Shown: positions 34,301 through 44,400, counted from the first letter of the stretch. The stretch is 64,000 bases of DNA from Helicoverpa zea (GCF_022581195.2 NC_061462.1:9610001-9674000), one strand, 5' to 3'. The notes: a model not told the origin generated them from the sequence alone. Numbers and translations are program-made.

Positions 34301-36064
34301 TTTACAATATTCCTCAATGACCTTCGAGTACCTGATAATGAGAAATCTATAACTTTGTATTTATGAATAATCAAATATAGATTTTTTAAATAGAAAATTT
34401 CCTTACCCACTATTGTCTGGACTAGACATTGTGACATATACTTTAAATCTTTTGTTGGCTTTTGCTGCTTCTAACATGGCTTGCAACACAACTCTCGACC
34501 TCGAATGTGTCAATATACTCTGAAAATAATAATTGAAATATATTATGTGAGTGTCATCGCAAAAACACGTGCATAGACATAGCGTAAAGTATTGCAACCT
34601 TATTATATAATGTGGTCTCACAACATATCAGCTTTATAGCTAAAATGAACAATACCTGCTCAGGAAAGACTCACTTGCCACTATTAATATTGCTGTGTGT
34701 GTCATTGCCATCAACTTATCAAGAAGAAGTAGCTTTATTGCTAGATTTGAACTATTAACTTTATTCAAAATTAGCCGTTTCCCAACAGTGAAAAGATTTT
34801 GCAAAGGTGGTTGATATTATAATATAGAAGATACTTACACATCCATCAGTGATAAATGGCATTGATTCTTTAACCACTTTGGATCTTGCTTCCAGTAAGG
34901 TGTTCAGGAATATGTGACCTCTTTGCAGCATGATTTGTTCACATTCCTCAAATGACTGGAAAACATTAAAATGTGAATAAATAAAAGATAACAATAAGTA
35001 TGTATACAAAGCCTACTGAAGCTTAATAGTTTTAAAAGTAAAACCACACAAAATAAATTACAGAACATGCTCAAACTTTACCAAACTTTTAGTGCAAACA
35101 GATACAGATCAACTACACAACAGTTCTAAAATTAAACTTAGCTAATATAAAGTAATATTATTCAGAACAAAGACAATAAAACTTAGGAACAGTAAAAAAT
35201 ACAGTACTTTTATTAATACATACTTAGATCCTGAAATCATTTGGTCACTGAACAGTTATTATTTGAGGCTGTATGAAAAACATGTTGATATTCAATAAGG
35301 TACTCACATTAGTATCAAGTTTGGCAAAAGTAATGAACCTCATGAACAGTTCACATCCCGATGAGATGGCGGTGACGGGCTGGTCGCAGTGCTTCATGGC
35401 ATCCACGGCCAGCTGTAGGTTCAGATCCAGCTCTCTCACTGTTGCCACTGGTAAGATAAATATTAAAACATACCTAAATCATGGGACATTTGAGCTTTTC
35501 ACACATTTATGTCCCTGGAGAGTGAGAACAAGCCTATCATACGAAGTTGCTAGTTATCTACAGTCTCTGTAGGCTTAAATGATGGACAGTATTTACTGGG
35601 CATCCTATATGACCTTGAATTTCTATATCCACGATATTTTTGGCAGAGATAGTACTGATAGCTCAGTACTGGCTTGAAAGGCTGCAAGGCCTTGGAAACT
35701 CCGCCCCTAAGACGACCCACTGACCAAAAGTATATATACATCTGAACATGTTTCAGGGTAAGTACAAACAGGTAACTTCAGTTCTTTTTCTTCCGTGCTT
35801 TGGATGATGCAAGAGTTGCTTATTGTAAGTACGTAGGTGCTTGGTGCAAACAAAATACCTACCTTTGTAATTCTCTATTACAGATAGAAGGGTTCTTATA
35901 GCGGCCACCCCGGCTGATACATCCTCTTCTTCTCTCAGTATCTTGAGAAATATTTCTTGAACTTCTAAAAATGAGTAAAGAACATCCATTAGCTTTGAAG
36001 ATTTCTAAATGGAATACAAGTACATTTCATAAGTGCAGAAGCATATTTTACCTTCTTTTTTCAT
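31101..36064 (-). CDS. eIF2Balpha: Translation initiation factor eIF2B subunit alpha, complete
   Basis: Seven exons on the minus strand (36052-36064, 35863-35964, 35308-35447, 34839-34955, 34407-34519, 32798-32942, 31101-31382) join with consistent phases into 912 nt: 303 residues and TAA, close to the usual length of about 305. Landmarks are AIRTLL near the start, AISSGCELFMRFIT, SILTHSRSRVVLQAML, VYVTMSSPDNSG, LDAAMGYIMEQVDMVMIGAE, GGIINKIGTYSLG, VLAESFKFSR, LFTDIGMLTPSAVSDELIKL and the terminal YL. The subunit forms the regulatory core, as a homodimer, of the eIF2B guanine-nucleotide exchange factor that recharges eIF2 with GTP and senses phosphorylated eIF2alpha. Family identity is very clear. 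The start is chosen at 36064, giving MKKEEVQEIFLK; an ATG at 35989 would give a less family-like N terminus. Confidence 0.96.
31850..32098. other. Intron sequence between eIF2B alpha exons 6 and 7, with a small GC-rich patch
   Basis: A short GC-rich stretch (31910-31972) stands out in an AT-rich intron. It has no coding potential that I can support. The LINE remnant begins just to its right. Confidence 0.3.
32099..32690 (-). mobile_element. Non-LTR retrotransposon fragment: C-terminal reverse transcriptase region, frameshifted
   Basis: On the minus strand the frame reads LDSRLTWETHLDKLSSKL, then YNSMVKPHLDYLIEIWG and LQIIQNKIVKLL, the typical tail end of a non-LTR reverse transcriptase. The first frame stops at 32357; about 80 further residues (for example TFTTKGQTHIRSTRRVNN and FRKTLKFHILKDFTRF) continue in another frame to a stop at 32099, so a frameshift has occurred. 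It is a dead copy inside an eIF2B alpha intron and resembles in kind the fragment at 44717-45076. Confidence 0.85.
32798..32942 (-). CDS. eIF2Balpha: eIF2B alpha exon 6
   Basis: The exon encodes ILMHKQLVAAGVDATLILDA and then AMGYIMEQVDMVMIGAEGVT and GGIINK, part of the conserved Rossmann-like core. It takes its first base as the third position of a split Gly codon and ends in phase 0 at GTAAGT. Confidence 0.97.
32984..34262 (+). mobile_element. TIR DNA transposon (CACAAG ends, TSD TTA) with a 'SEEQGERFHQ'-type protein remnant
   Basis: The termini are inverted repeats (left CACAAGGGAACAA, right complement CACAAGTGAACAA) flanked by TTA at 32981-32983 and 34263-34265. A second inverted block around 33011 and 34232 shares GTTGCATGAAAT. 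The interior encodes a degraded protein on the plus strand whose pieces are KMVCKTCVESLRLWK and MIWREPSNH near 33365-33475, MKQFVKALNKNAQYISK near 33609, and CNMSIKVYFLLSHFDHFSEN, HSEEQGEQFDQDIRTMEKR from 33838 on. Stops and frameshifts break it. The CACAR start and 3-bp duplication suggest a CACTA/Mirage/Chapaev-like element, which is inference. It lies in an eIF2B alpha intron. Confidence 0.8.
33365..34081 (+). pseudogene. Degraded transposon-borne protein of the arthropod 'WREP...SEEQGERFHQ' family
   Basis: Conserved pieces appear in order but in several frames: a CxxC segment (CKTC) with LRLW, the WREPSNH motif, LRLMKQFVKALNKN, AGISDGPHIR, and a final frame at 33773-34081 with NMSIKVYFLLSH, EEQGEQFDQD, MEKRSQDHWNANMMAN. 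I recognise this as a family repeated in many arthropod genomes; its molecular function is not known to me. The related element at 59709-60703 preserves the N-terminal zinc-binding part. Confidence 0.7.
34407..34519 (-). CDS. eIF2Balpha: eIF2B alpha exon 5
   Basis: The exon encodes SILTHSRSRVVLQAMLEAAK and then FKVYVTMSSPDNSG. SILTHS.SRVV is the conserved site found across the eIF2B alpha/beta/delta and related isomerase fold. It ends in phase 2 with GG before GTAAGG. Confidence 0.97.
34839..34955 (-). CDS. eIF2Balpha: eIF2B alpha exon 4
   Basis: The exon encodes 39 residues, SFEECEQIMLQRGHIFLNTL through KESMPFITDGC. It is phase 0 at both ends and joins exactly to SILTHS in the next exon. 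Confidence 0.95.
35308..35447 (-). CDS. eIF2Balpha: eIF2B alpha exon 3
   Basis: The exon encodes VATVRELDLNLQLAVDAMKH and PVTAISSGCELFMRFITFAK. The ISSGCELFMRFI block is a family signature. It enters in phase 1 and ends in phase 0 at GTGAGT. Confidence 0.95.
35863..35964 (-). CDS. eIF2Balpha: eIF2B alpha exon 2
   Basis: The exon encodes VQEIFLKILREEEDVSAGVA and AIRTLLSVIENYK, matching the N-terminal helical part of the subunit. Its acceptor is TTTTTAG at 35965-35971, and the upstream intron is only 87 nt long. Confidence 0.92.
36052..36064 (-). CDS. eIF2Balpha: eIF2B alpha exon 1: 13-nt coding micro-exon with the start codon
   Basis: ATG plus three codons (MKKE) and one base precede a GTAAAA donor. 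Joining to 35964 gives MKKEEVQEIFLKIL, which fits the family N terminus. The 5' UTR is presumably the preceding sequence up to about 36180. The alternative, an ATG at 35989 inside the intron, would add an unrelated hydrophobic start, so I prefer this model. Confidence 0.75.
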
Positions 36065-36220
36065 TTTGTTGCCTAAATGTAATGCGATTTATTGAAAACA
36101 ATTACAAAATAATCAGTTTTGTTTACGTATCACACAATCTAACCTAAAACACGAGACAAAATGTAAGTCTAGTTGTCAGTGTCAAACTCAAAGTGAATAT
36201 ATTTTACGTTCAGAAATAAT
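36065..36220 (-). promoter_or_regulatory. Probable 5' UTR and core promoter of eIF2B alpha
   Basis: Only about 160 bp separate the start codon from the LINE remnant and transposon pair at 36225. The stretch is AT-rich with no TATA box at an obvious position, and transcription must begin within it or inside the transposon. The close insertion may influence expression, which is inference. Confidence 0.4.
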
Positions 36221-36246
36221 TCATCATCATTAATTTAAGAGCCCAG
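36221..36246 (-). mobile_element. LINE 3' terminus, split from 38881-39108 by transposon insertion
   Basis: On the minus strand the sequence reads CTGGGCTCTTAAATTAATGA followed by TGATGA. If the transposon pair at 36247-38880 is removed together with one CTG, the LINE frame of 38881-39108 runs HRQELGS into this TAA stop and then into the ATGATGATGA tail. Recovering a stop and tail supports this as the original 3' end of the same LINE. Confidence 0.7.
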
Positions 36247-37567
36247 TAGCCTTATTCGCTAACTCCACTGACAGCTCGCAGATATCATCAATTGGTAAAG
36301 TGTACATCAGTATATTGTCAAACAGCTATTTTCTTATTCGCTAACGCCAGTTACCAAATGAGATGACGTCATCAGCATCGACACAGGCTGATATCCACCA
36401 TGACTCATTTTGACAGCGGTTTCTGTATCGATAAACGTTATATTGCGATTCCGTAAGCCCAGTGGACATCAAATTGATAGCCAATGTCATTTTTTGAAAT
36501 ACACTACAAATAGCAGTGTTTTATGCCTCATCACTGGGATGTCTATACTATATTGTTGCATCAGACATATTAGATTTCTCTAATTTTGCGATTCCAATAG
36601 AAATACAAACCCTGAGTCATTTCCTTTATTTTTTGATAGTGTTATTTTTAATTGTATTATTTTTATTTGTTTTATATTTCTTTGTGTGGAATATAAATTT
36701 CGCGTGTATTTTTGCTGGCATTTGTGGAATAAGAGACAAAACGAAGTTTATCCAGAATCCAGAAACGTCGTATGCGAGATTGCAATAATTCTCTGGATTT
36801 ACGGGAGAAGGAATTCATGGCAAATTTCCGTATCAACAAATCAAGGTTTCAGCGAGTTTCGGCAGAGTTACGTCCGTTTCTGCAACGTGCTCAAAAAAAC
36901 ACTGCTGTTGCAATTGAGCTAAAAGTAAGAATTTATAACGTAAAAAGTTAAATAAATACCAATATTACATAATTTGATGTTACTAATTTGCAGCATGTCT
37001 CAACCTTCATTTAGTAAGTGAGGTAACCGATGCTCTCAATGTATGGGACGACCTACTCAAGTACGTAAAGTTACCTTCTGTAGTGTACCAATTTTTTTTT
37101 TGCATGCAAAACATAAGAATCTACGTATCAAAATATTGTTTACGTTGTTAAATTTATAATAACTATATACATACAATACTCACAATATTCTCAATTAAAA
37201 TATTGTTCAACCACACGGAACTTTAGACACCAAGTTCACACACAATAGAAAGCAAATACTGAATTTTACCGCCACAGATTGTTTTTAAATATTTAACACG
37301 CTGAAAATAAAGCGTTCTCTCAAACGTAGTAATGTAATGCTAATAGGGTATTTCCTACTTAGCAGTATAATAGTCGCCAAAAAAATAGAGTTGTCAAGTT
37401 GTCATCGTAGTTTTGGCGTCAGCAACCGTGTAACGATATCCACCGATATCCACTTCATGCGATACAGAATACCAATGTTTTGAACTTATAGGTTGACATC
37501 AAAGTTCCGATGACAACTGAGGCCAGTTGACATCTGAGAATTCGAAAGTTAGCGAATAAGCCAGCAG
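36247..37567 (+). mobile_element. Harbinger-like DNA transposon derivative, copy 1 of a tandem pair
   Basis: The unit starts TAGCCTTATTCGCTAACT and ends AGTTAGCGAATAAGCCAG, giving a 14-bp inverted repeat CTTATTCGCTAACT. CAG trinucleotides flank both ends and separate the copies, fitting a 3-bp CAG/CTG duplication. Inside, a plus-strand frame from 36772 reads MRDCNNSLDLREKEFMANFR then INKSRFQRVSAELRPFLQRA and ends at a GTAAGA donor, like the N-terminal exon of Harbinger transposases. After an acceptor at 36993 come MSQPSFSK and, frameshifted, VSEVTDALN and LLKYVKLPSVVYQ, also Harbinger-like. The catalytic DDE core is absent, so this copy is non-autonomous. Confidence 0.75.
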
Positions 37568-38880
37568 TAGCCTTATTCGCTAACTCCACTGACAGCTCGC
37601 AGATATCATCAATTGGTAAAGTGTACATCAGTAAATTGTCAAACAGCTATTTTCTTATTCGCTAACGCCAGTTACCAAATGAGATGACGTCATCAGCATC
37701 GACACAGGCTGATATCCACCATGACTCATTTTGACAGCGGTTTCTGTATCGATAAACGTTATATTGCGATTCCGTAAGCCCAGTGGACATCAAATTGATA
37801 GCCAATGTCATTTTTTGAAATACACTACAAATAGCAGTGTTTTATGCCTCATCACTGGGATGTCTATACTATATTGTTGCATCAGACATATTAGATTTCT
37901 CTAATTTTGCGATTCCAATAGAAATACAAACCCTGAGTCGTTTCCTTTATTTTTTGATAGTGTTATTTTTATTTGTATTATTTTAATTTGTTTTATCTTT
38001 CTTTGTGTGGAATAAAAATTTCGCGTGTATTTTTGCTGGCATTTGTGGAATAAGAGACAAAACGAAGTTTATCCAGAATCCAGAAACGTCGTATGCGAGA
38101 TTTCAATAATTCTCTGGATTTACGGGAGAAGGAATTCATGGCAAATTTCCGTATCAACAAATCAAGGTTTCAGCGAGTTTCGGCAGAGTTACGTCCGTTT
38201 CTGCAACGTCCTCAACAAAACACTGCTGTTGCAATTGAGCTAAAAGTAAGAATTTATAACGTAAAAAGTTAAATAAATACCAATATTACATAATTTGATG
38301 TTACTAATTTGCAGCATGTCTCAACCTTCATTTAGTAAGTGAGGTAACCGATGCTCTCAATGTATGGGACGACCTACTCAAGTACGTAAAGTTACCTTCC
38401 TGTAGTGTACCAATTTTTGTTTTGCATGCAAAACATAAACATCTACGTATCAAAATATTGTTTACGTTGTAAAATTTATAACAACTACAATACTCACAAT
38501 ATTCTCAGTTAAAATATTGTTCAACCACACGGAATTTTAGACACCAAGTTCACACACAATAGAAAGCAAATACTGAATTTTACCGCCACAGATTGTTTAT
38601 AAACATATAACACGCTGAAAATAAAGCGTTCTCTCAAACGTAGTAATGTAATGCTAATAGGGTATTTCCTACTTAGCAGTATAATAGTCGATAAAAAATA
38701 GAGTTGTCAAGTTGTCATCGTAGTTTTGGCGTCAGCAACCGTGTAACGATATCCACCGATATCCACTTCATGCGATACAGAATACCAATGTTTTGAACTT
38801 ATAGGTTGACATCAAAGTTCCGATGACAACTGAGGCCAGTTGACATCTGAGAATTCGAAAGTTAGCGAATAAGCCAGCAG
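37568..38880 (+). mobile_element. Harbinger-like DNA transposon derivative, copy 2 of a tandem pair
   Basis: It is a direct repeat of 36247-37567 at a spacing of 1321 bp with few differences (for example GTGCTCAAAAAAA versus GTCCTCAACAAAA near 38208, and a deletion of about 10 bp near 38485). It has the same terminal inverted repeats and the same transposase-exon remnant at about 38093-38245. The two copies share a single CAGCAG junction. Confidence 0.75.
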
Positions 38881-39108
38881 CTCTTGTCGGTGCAGCTCCT
38901 TCCATTTACACCTATCTAGCGCCAACTCCTGAACTTCCTTATACGTCACGACCTTCACCTTTTCTTTAATTTGCTTGATGTAGCTATATCTTGGACGACC
39001 CCTTCCTCTCTTTTCTTCGACCTTCCCTTCCACGATGTTTTTTATAAAATCGTCGTGACGTATAAGGTGTCCTATCATTCTTCCTCTCCTATTCTCTATA
39101 TTTAGCAA
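38881..39108 (-). mobile_element. Non-LTR retrotransposon C-terminal fragment, interrupted by the Harbinger pair
   Basis: The minus-strand frame reads MLNIENRRGRMIGHLIRHDD, then EEKRGRGRPRYSYIKQIKEK and ALDRCKWKELHRQEL. 'GHxxRHD ... KRGRGRPR ... DRxxWKxLHRQE' is the conserved end of a large group of insect non-LTR reverse transcriptase proteins. The frame is cut at 38880 by the transposon pair and resumes at 36246. The 5' part of the LINE is absent. Confidence 0.88.
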
Positions 39109-39377
39109 AAATATAGAGAAAATAATTCATAATCCTTGTTAATATTTTTGAAGATATATTTTCTCGTCTTTACCCTATTCATATCATTTAGCGCGTTCCA
39201 CAAGTTTCTCAAGGTGTTACAATAAGCTTACAGCTACGTACATTTGAGGATCCTGACCTTTGAAATAATCCATAACCCAACTTTTTTTTTATTTGATGAG
39301 AGTTCACACAAAATAATTCACCTATAGGTCATCAGATACAATTTTAAGTAGTTTAGAGACCACAAATAGTAATGACA

Positions 39378-39391
39378 GCCCAATTGGAACT
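39378..39391. repeat. Target-site duplication of SINE, left copy
   Basis: GCCCAATTGGAACT here is repeated exactly at 39775-39788 on the other side of the SINE. A perfect 14-bp duplication marks the exact insertion and suggests a fairly recent event. Confidence 0.9.
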
Positions 39392-39774
39392 CATCATCCT
39401 CCGAGCCTTTTTCCCAATCATGTTGGGGTCGGCTTCCAGTCTAACCGGATTCAGCTGAGTACCAGTGCTTTACAAGAAGCGACTGCCTATCTGACCTCCT
39501 CAACCCAGTAACCCGGGCAACCCAATACCCCTTGGGTAGACTGGTGTCAGACTTACTGGCTTTTGACTACCCGTAACGACTGCCAAGGACGTTCAATGAC
39601 AGCCGTGACCTACAGCTTAACGTGCCATCCGAAACACAGCCAATGGTGTCTAAGATATACTTAGAAAGTACATACAAACTTAGAAAAGTTGCTTTGGTAC
39701 TTGCCTGACCTGGGATCGAACCCGCGCCCGATTCGAGAGGTTGGTTCTTTACCCACTAGGCCACCGCGACTTCG
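39392..39774 (-). mobile_element. Full-length tRNA-derived SINE with perfect target duplication
   Basis: On the minus strand the 383-bp element starts with a tRNA-like head carrying pol III A box (GTGGCCTAGTGGGTAAAG) and B box (GGTTCGATCCC, plus-strand 39712-39722). A family-specific body follows, ending in GGGGTCGGCTTCCAGTC in reverse and an ATGATGA tail. The exact 14-bp duplications (39378-39391 and 39775-39788) show that it is complete. It is the reference for the many fragments of the same family in this window. It depends on a LINE for movement. Confidence 0.92.
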
Positions 39775-39788
39775 GCCCAATTGGAACT

Positions 39789-40690
39789 ACAGATTGATAT
39801 ACATATAATTTTCGGGTTACGTATCCTCGTCTACTTCCATGTATGTATTTTCTGCCATATCAGACAGATCCTGGATCCACCCACTGGAACACAGGACATT
39901 TATTTTTTACCTAATAGATCGTATCTGTAAAATTGTAATGAGATATTGGCCTATCATTATTCCGATGATTATGTATGTCTCTACCAGACCTCGGGACTAT
40001 AGAGTCCCGGATTTTTGGTTGGGAGGCGAACGTGGGGCCGAAGCCAACACGCTGAAGCCCTTTTGAAACAACTTTAATGAAATGGTGACACAAAACCGAC
40101 GATTATCCCTGTATACACTATAGAAATGTACCCAAGGACAATCCCCGGTTCTGTGCTAAACTATTGCTAACTATGGATGAAAACTACTTGGGCTATTGTG
40201 ATGGGATGCTAGTGGACTAGGAATGGGGAAACTACGGGAACTATGGCACCTGCCGATAACAATGTAATAAATACACGTAAAAATGGCAGGTGGAGACTCG
40301 CCAACTCACTTACTGGGCCCCCGGGAATCAGTCGCTAAATCGCAACAAGGGGGCAACAGGTACATGAGCGGCTGAAGGGTGAGGATACCTCGGCGGACTT
40401 TAAACGCAGATCACGCGCTCCCTGTGGGTCCAGCATCACCGGCCCACTCGCCACTTACCACGAGGCACCTACCCTCCGAGCGGGCTGCTAACCCTACTCT
40501 AGCGACTCCACTCTGACCGGCCGATGAAGGCAAGCCAAGAGGCGGGAGACCTATCCCCCGTCATGCTTCACTCCGGCAGGCCGGAGATGGGGGACAGTAT
40601 ACTCTCCCTGGAGCACTCGGATATATAGCCCCGCGGGGTCGCTTCTCCCCGTCATCCGCCTCAGATGCCCTGCGGGGCTTCCGATGATTA
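39789..40690. repeat. GC-rich repeat-like segment, probably mobile-element derived
   Basis: From about 39985 to 40680 the sequence is far more GC-rich than its surroundings. It carries phrases such as GTTGGGAGGCGAACGTGGGG that I recall from interspersed repeats of Lepidoptera, and ends in a GATTATTATTATG low-complexity tail like a LINE 3' end. No reverse transcriptase frame remains. It may be the 3' UTR of a 5'-truncated non-LTR element; the assignment is tentative. Confidence 0.45.
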
Positions 40691-40815
40691 TTATTATGTT
40701 TAAGCTACATTACTGCCAAGTTTCATTAAAATAAATTCAGTGGTTCTGCGTGAAAAACTCACAAACACACATCCTTATATTCTTACAAACCGCGTTTATA
40801 ATATTAGTAGGATGT
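40691..40815 (+). repeat. Dispersed repeat fragment ending 'TATAATATTAGTAGGAT'
   Basis: The segment 'gccaagtttcattaaaataaattcagtggt ... cgcgtttataatattagtaggat' has the end motif of a very abundant lepidopteran interspersed repeat. Only the terminal part is present. Confidence 0.5.
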
Positions 40816-41139
40816 TAACTTAAATGCAGTTTTGAATTGAAAAACCTTTAGAGTAATTTAAACAAACGCCAACTCACTAACTCTAAGCCTGAAACTAGTG
40901 TTTTACAGCCAAAAAGGTTTAAAGTCAAATAGTTTCTACTTCATATTCTTTTATTCCTATCCGATGAATTAGCATAGGTATGAAATAAACATCTATCCAT
41001 ATCAATTACTTAACGCTACAATTCTGTTGCCGATATCAATTAGATTTTCTAATTGACTATTGGCTGTGATAACGATAAACTTATCTATCATCGCCTCCAT
41101 CATAACCATAAACTACTATCGCCATCTGTTAACAAGATG

Positions 41140-41413
41140 GCGTATTTAATTGAGCGGGAATGCTTCCCTGTCGAATTTTCCTTTCACGAAACTTGCGATA
41201 ATGTGGTACTCGGATTTTCTTAAACAATTAAAGGAAATGACGCGATATTCTTAGCTGTTAGCGAGGGAAAGTCATGGCCACCGCTCTCTTAGCAGACGGT
41301 GGTGTGGTACAGTGTAGCTGGTTGTAGCGAGGGTTAGACGCGTTGTATGCCGCTGCATTTGTTTACTAAAGACCGGCGTTCAGTGTTCACTTTCGCGCTT
41401 TTGTTGAGTAACC
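41140..41413 (+). promoter_or_regulatory. Promoter and 5' UTR of the MGNSGS gene
   Basis: The segment upstream of the ATG is rich in CpG relative to the flanks. It has a TTCAGTGTTCA initiator-like motif at 41378-41388 and an AACC context before ATGG at 41414, a favourable start. No TATA box is evident. Placement of the transcription start is inferred. Confidence 0.5.
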
Positions 41414-41460
41414 ATGGGAAATTCAGGATCTGTGAAGTTAAACGACAAACGGCGGTGGCA
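41414..41460 (+). CDS. Exon 1 of the MGNSGS gene
   Basis: The 47-nt coding part has a good start context and an excellent donor (CA before GTAAGTATTT). No stop occurs before the donor. The basic stretch KLNDKRRW next to a myristoylation site resembles bipartite membrane anchors. Confidence 0.65.
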
Positions 41461-44400
41461 GTAAGTATTTTTTTGTTATACTGACTTCATTATGAAAAAA
41501 GTTACGTAGGTAATTAATCATTTTGTATCAACTAACTAAACTTTAGTTTCCGTAAGTTTTTTTTAATTAAGTGAAGGGTTTACCCGTAAAGGTCCTAGTT
41601 TCTATTTCAAAACTTAAGTAACGATCTATGTGGCAAAGTTATGTTAGAAGTTCAAGTTTCGCGTACAGGTGCTATTGATGCACTTTTGTTTCATGTAAGT
41701 ATTGAAAACTTATTGGAAAATCTAGGGAACAGTGTATTAAAACATATTTGGCCTTACTACAAAAACTTTAAACCCTGTTTTACGCTTGTCTAATAAAATT
41801 TTGGCTGCAAAATGAACCATATGTCAACGTCATAATTTGACATTTTTTTAGACAAGGCATAAACTGACGTTTAAAAGTTTTTGTGGTAAGACGGATTAAG
41901 TTTTTTATCATACTTAGGTCATGACTATGTATCTATAAAAACGGGAACGCGAAGGACTTTTAAGAACCAGGAACACGAATGCAATTAATTTCGTTCCATG
42001 CTAACAATGGCAGCTTTCAATTGATGGTTCAAAACAAAATAAAGAACAATTTTTTTTATTTACGTCGACGCTAGTATCTACCATTTAAGAATGGCCGTCA
42101 TTACATAAAACATAAATTAAGTCTTTGCGAACTGAGTTCCCAACCAATGGGTACTTACCTTGCTAGGTGGACCATAGATTCCTAGGTTGAGGAGGTCAGA
42201 TAGGCAGTCACTCTGTGTAAGATACTGGTAGGTCTTGCTAGCTGTGTTACGACTGGAAGCCGACCGCAACATAGTTGGGAAATGGCTAGGTAGATGTTGA
42301 TGATGAGGTTGTCAGTAGGTTTTCAAATACGAAATACATCTTTTATGGTAATCATTGTTTACCAGTACATTTGTTTACCTATATAAATACTGCTAGGTGT
42401 ATATATATAGATATAGATACTAAGTGATGCAGAAGACACATTATAAATAATTAATGAGACTACGCAAACATTAGATATGTATAGATTTGCATAACATAGG
42501 TTTTATACCCACACAAATGTACCTATGCCTTAAATTCCTACAGCTCTCTAGGTAAGTAACTACTATGGTTTTGCATTGTTCAGTCACAGTGAATTCGTCA
42601 GAGATTTTATCTGAGATACGTAGTGATAACATTATGTTCTACAAATGGGCTCACGGTTACGTTCTAGCACAAGTTTTTAGTAGGTACCTATACATATTTT
42701 CATCTATTACCTAGGTACTGGCTGCATCCCGAAGATATAGGTACTGTCTTAGTATAGTTTTTACGTATATTACGTATCTATCTTTATTGCGTAAACGCCA
42801 ACAAACATCCATGCATCCGCATTAGATAGGATATTAATTGTCTTCCTATATTAAATGAAATTATTTACAAGAGCCTATTTTTTCCGAAAACCAGAGCCTG
42901 AGCCTCATTATTAGTAGCTTAGCTGCCAGTGACAACATATTTTACAATCTCTCAATACGGAGAATGGAAAAAATATGAATTCACAATCAGCTGGGTTATC
43001 TATCAGAGATTATTTCACGAAATCTAGATTGTGGAGTCATTGGCGATATCTTTGATCTATATAGTAATGTTCATGTTTAACAAGCGTTTATGAATATCCG
43101 AGTAGATATATCCAGGATATGTATTGGTTTCCATTATCGTAAGGTAACCTAATTAAAGAATACGTACCTATTACGTAAATGTAAAACTTTTGCACTCTAG
43201 AAATATTACATACGGACGTATGGAGAACTTAGTCAGATTTGTCAGAAGTATTGAAAGTTTGATATATCACAGTTCCACAATAGTTAAATAAACTACATAC
43301 TATAAATATAGCTGATTTTCAAATGGAAATTATAATCGTAAAGCTACATAGGTACAATGGTATGACGTCACAAGCAGAAACGCATGTGCCTACGTCAGAA
43401 GTAAAAGTGAGTTGAAATAATAGTGTAGATAGGTACTGTGATTGTTTAGGCATATGGAAGTGTACCTAGGCTTTGGCGTATTCCATCTACCTATAAGTCG
43501 ACCGAACAATCTGTGCATTTGACCAAAACGTAATTCCATCAAAAGTAGTTATTTTTTATTTTATTTTAAACAACAATAAATCATCTATAAAAATTGTAAC
43601 CCCTGCGAGGCGCAACCGCGTAAAAAGTACCTAATGCGTGCTGTGGTGCACTACTTTATCTATGTAAGACATCTTAACGAATATTTTCAGTAGCCTAAGT
43701 CTAGTCTAGTTATGTATCTATCGATGCTAACAAATCCCAGTTTCGTATAAACGATTGTACTCAAATGTTTATTTATTGTTATTGTGCTGTCTATATGCAG
43801 TAATTTCATACATGGTGCCGGAATCTTCGTCGTTACATTAGGCAAGCACACAATCAGACCGCGACAGTGCCTTGGCCTCGTAAATACTATGGATTTTTTG
43901 GCCATTGTTTGTGACTGTTGAATAATAAATGTAGATAATTGATATCAAGTTCAGTATAGGCTATCAGTAGTTTCTATGTAGAAAAATAATCTACATTGTC
44001 AATAACACCATTAGATATTAATACCCAAATATAAGTACCTACACCAATAAATATTTTAAAAGATTTCAGTACGTACAGATGTTTCATTTCCCAATAGATT
44101 ATTGTCAGGGTTGTTATTAGGTATTTTGAACTATATTCATTGCCATATTATACATTTGTTTAGTCATGTAGTGAGCCTATAGTCAAATAGTTTATGTCTA
44201 TGGTCATCATCTGCCTAGCCTTTTCCCATATACATAGTCATCACCCATTTACACAGGTATCTATTCCGATAGATAGTGTTACTATCACAAGGTCATGGCT
44301 TGATTGCATTTTTTATTCGTTGTCTTTGAAATGCCGCAGATATGTAAGTAATTGTCCAATTATCAGTAATCATCAAATTATCTCATAGAATGGCAGATAC

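Noticed and set aside
36516..36922. Open frames of 90 and 78 codons in the tandem transposon
   Set aside because: They are other-frame readings; the frame beginning near 36772 is the one resembling a Harbinger transposase and having a matching splice donor.
39712..39770. tRNA-like sequence on the minus strand
   Set aside because: It is the head of the full-length SINE bounded by a target duplication, not a tRNA gene.
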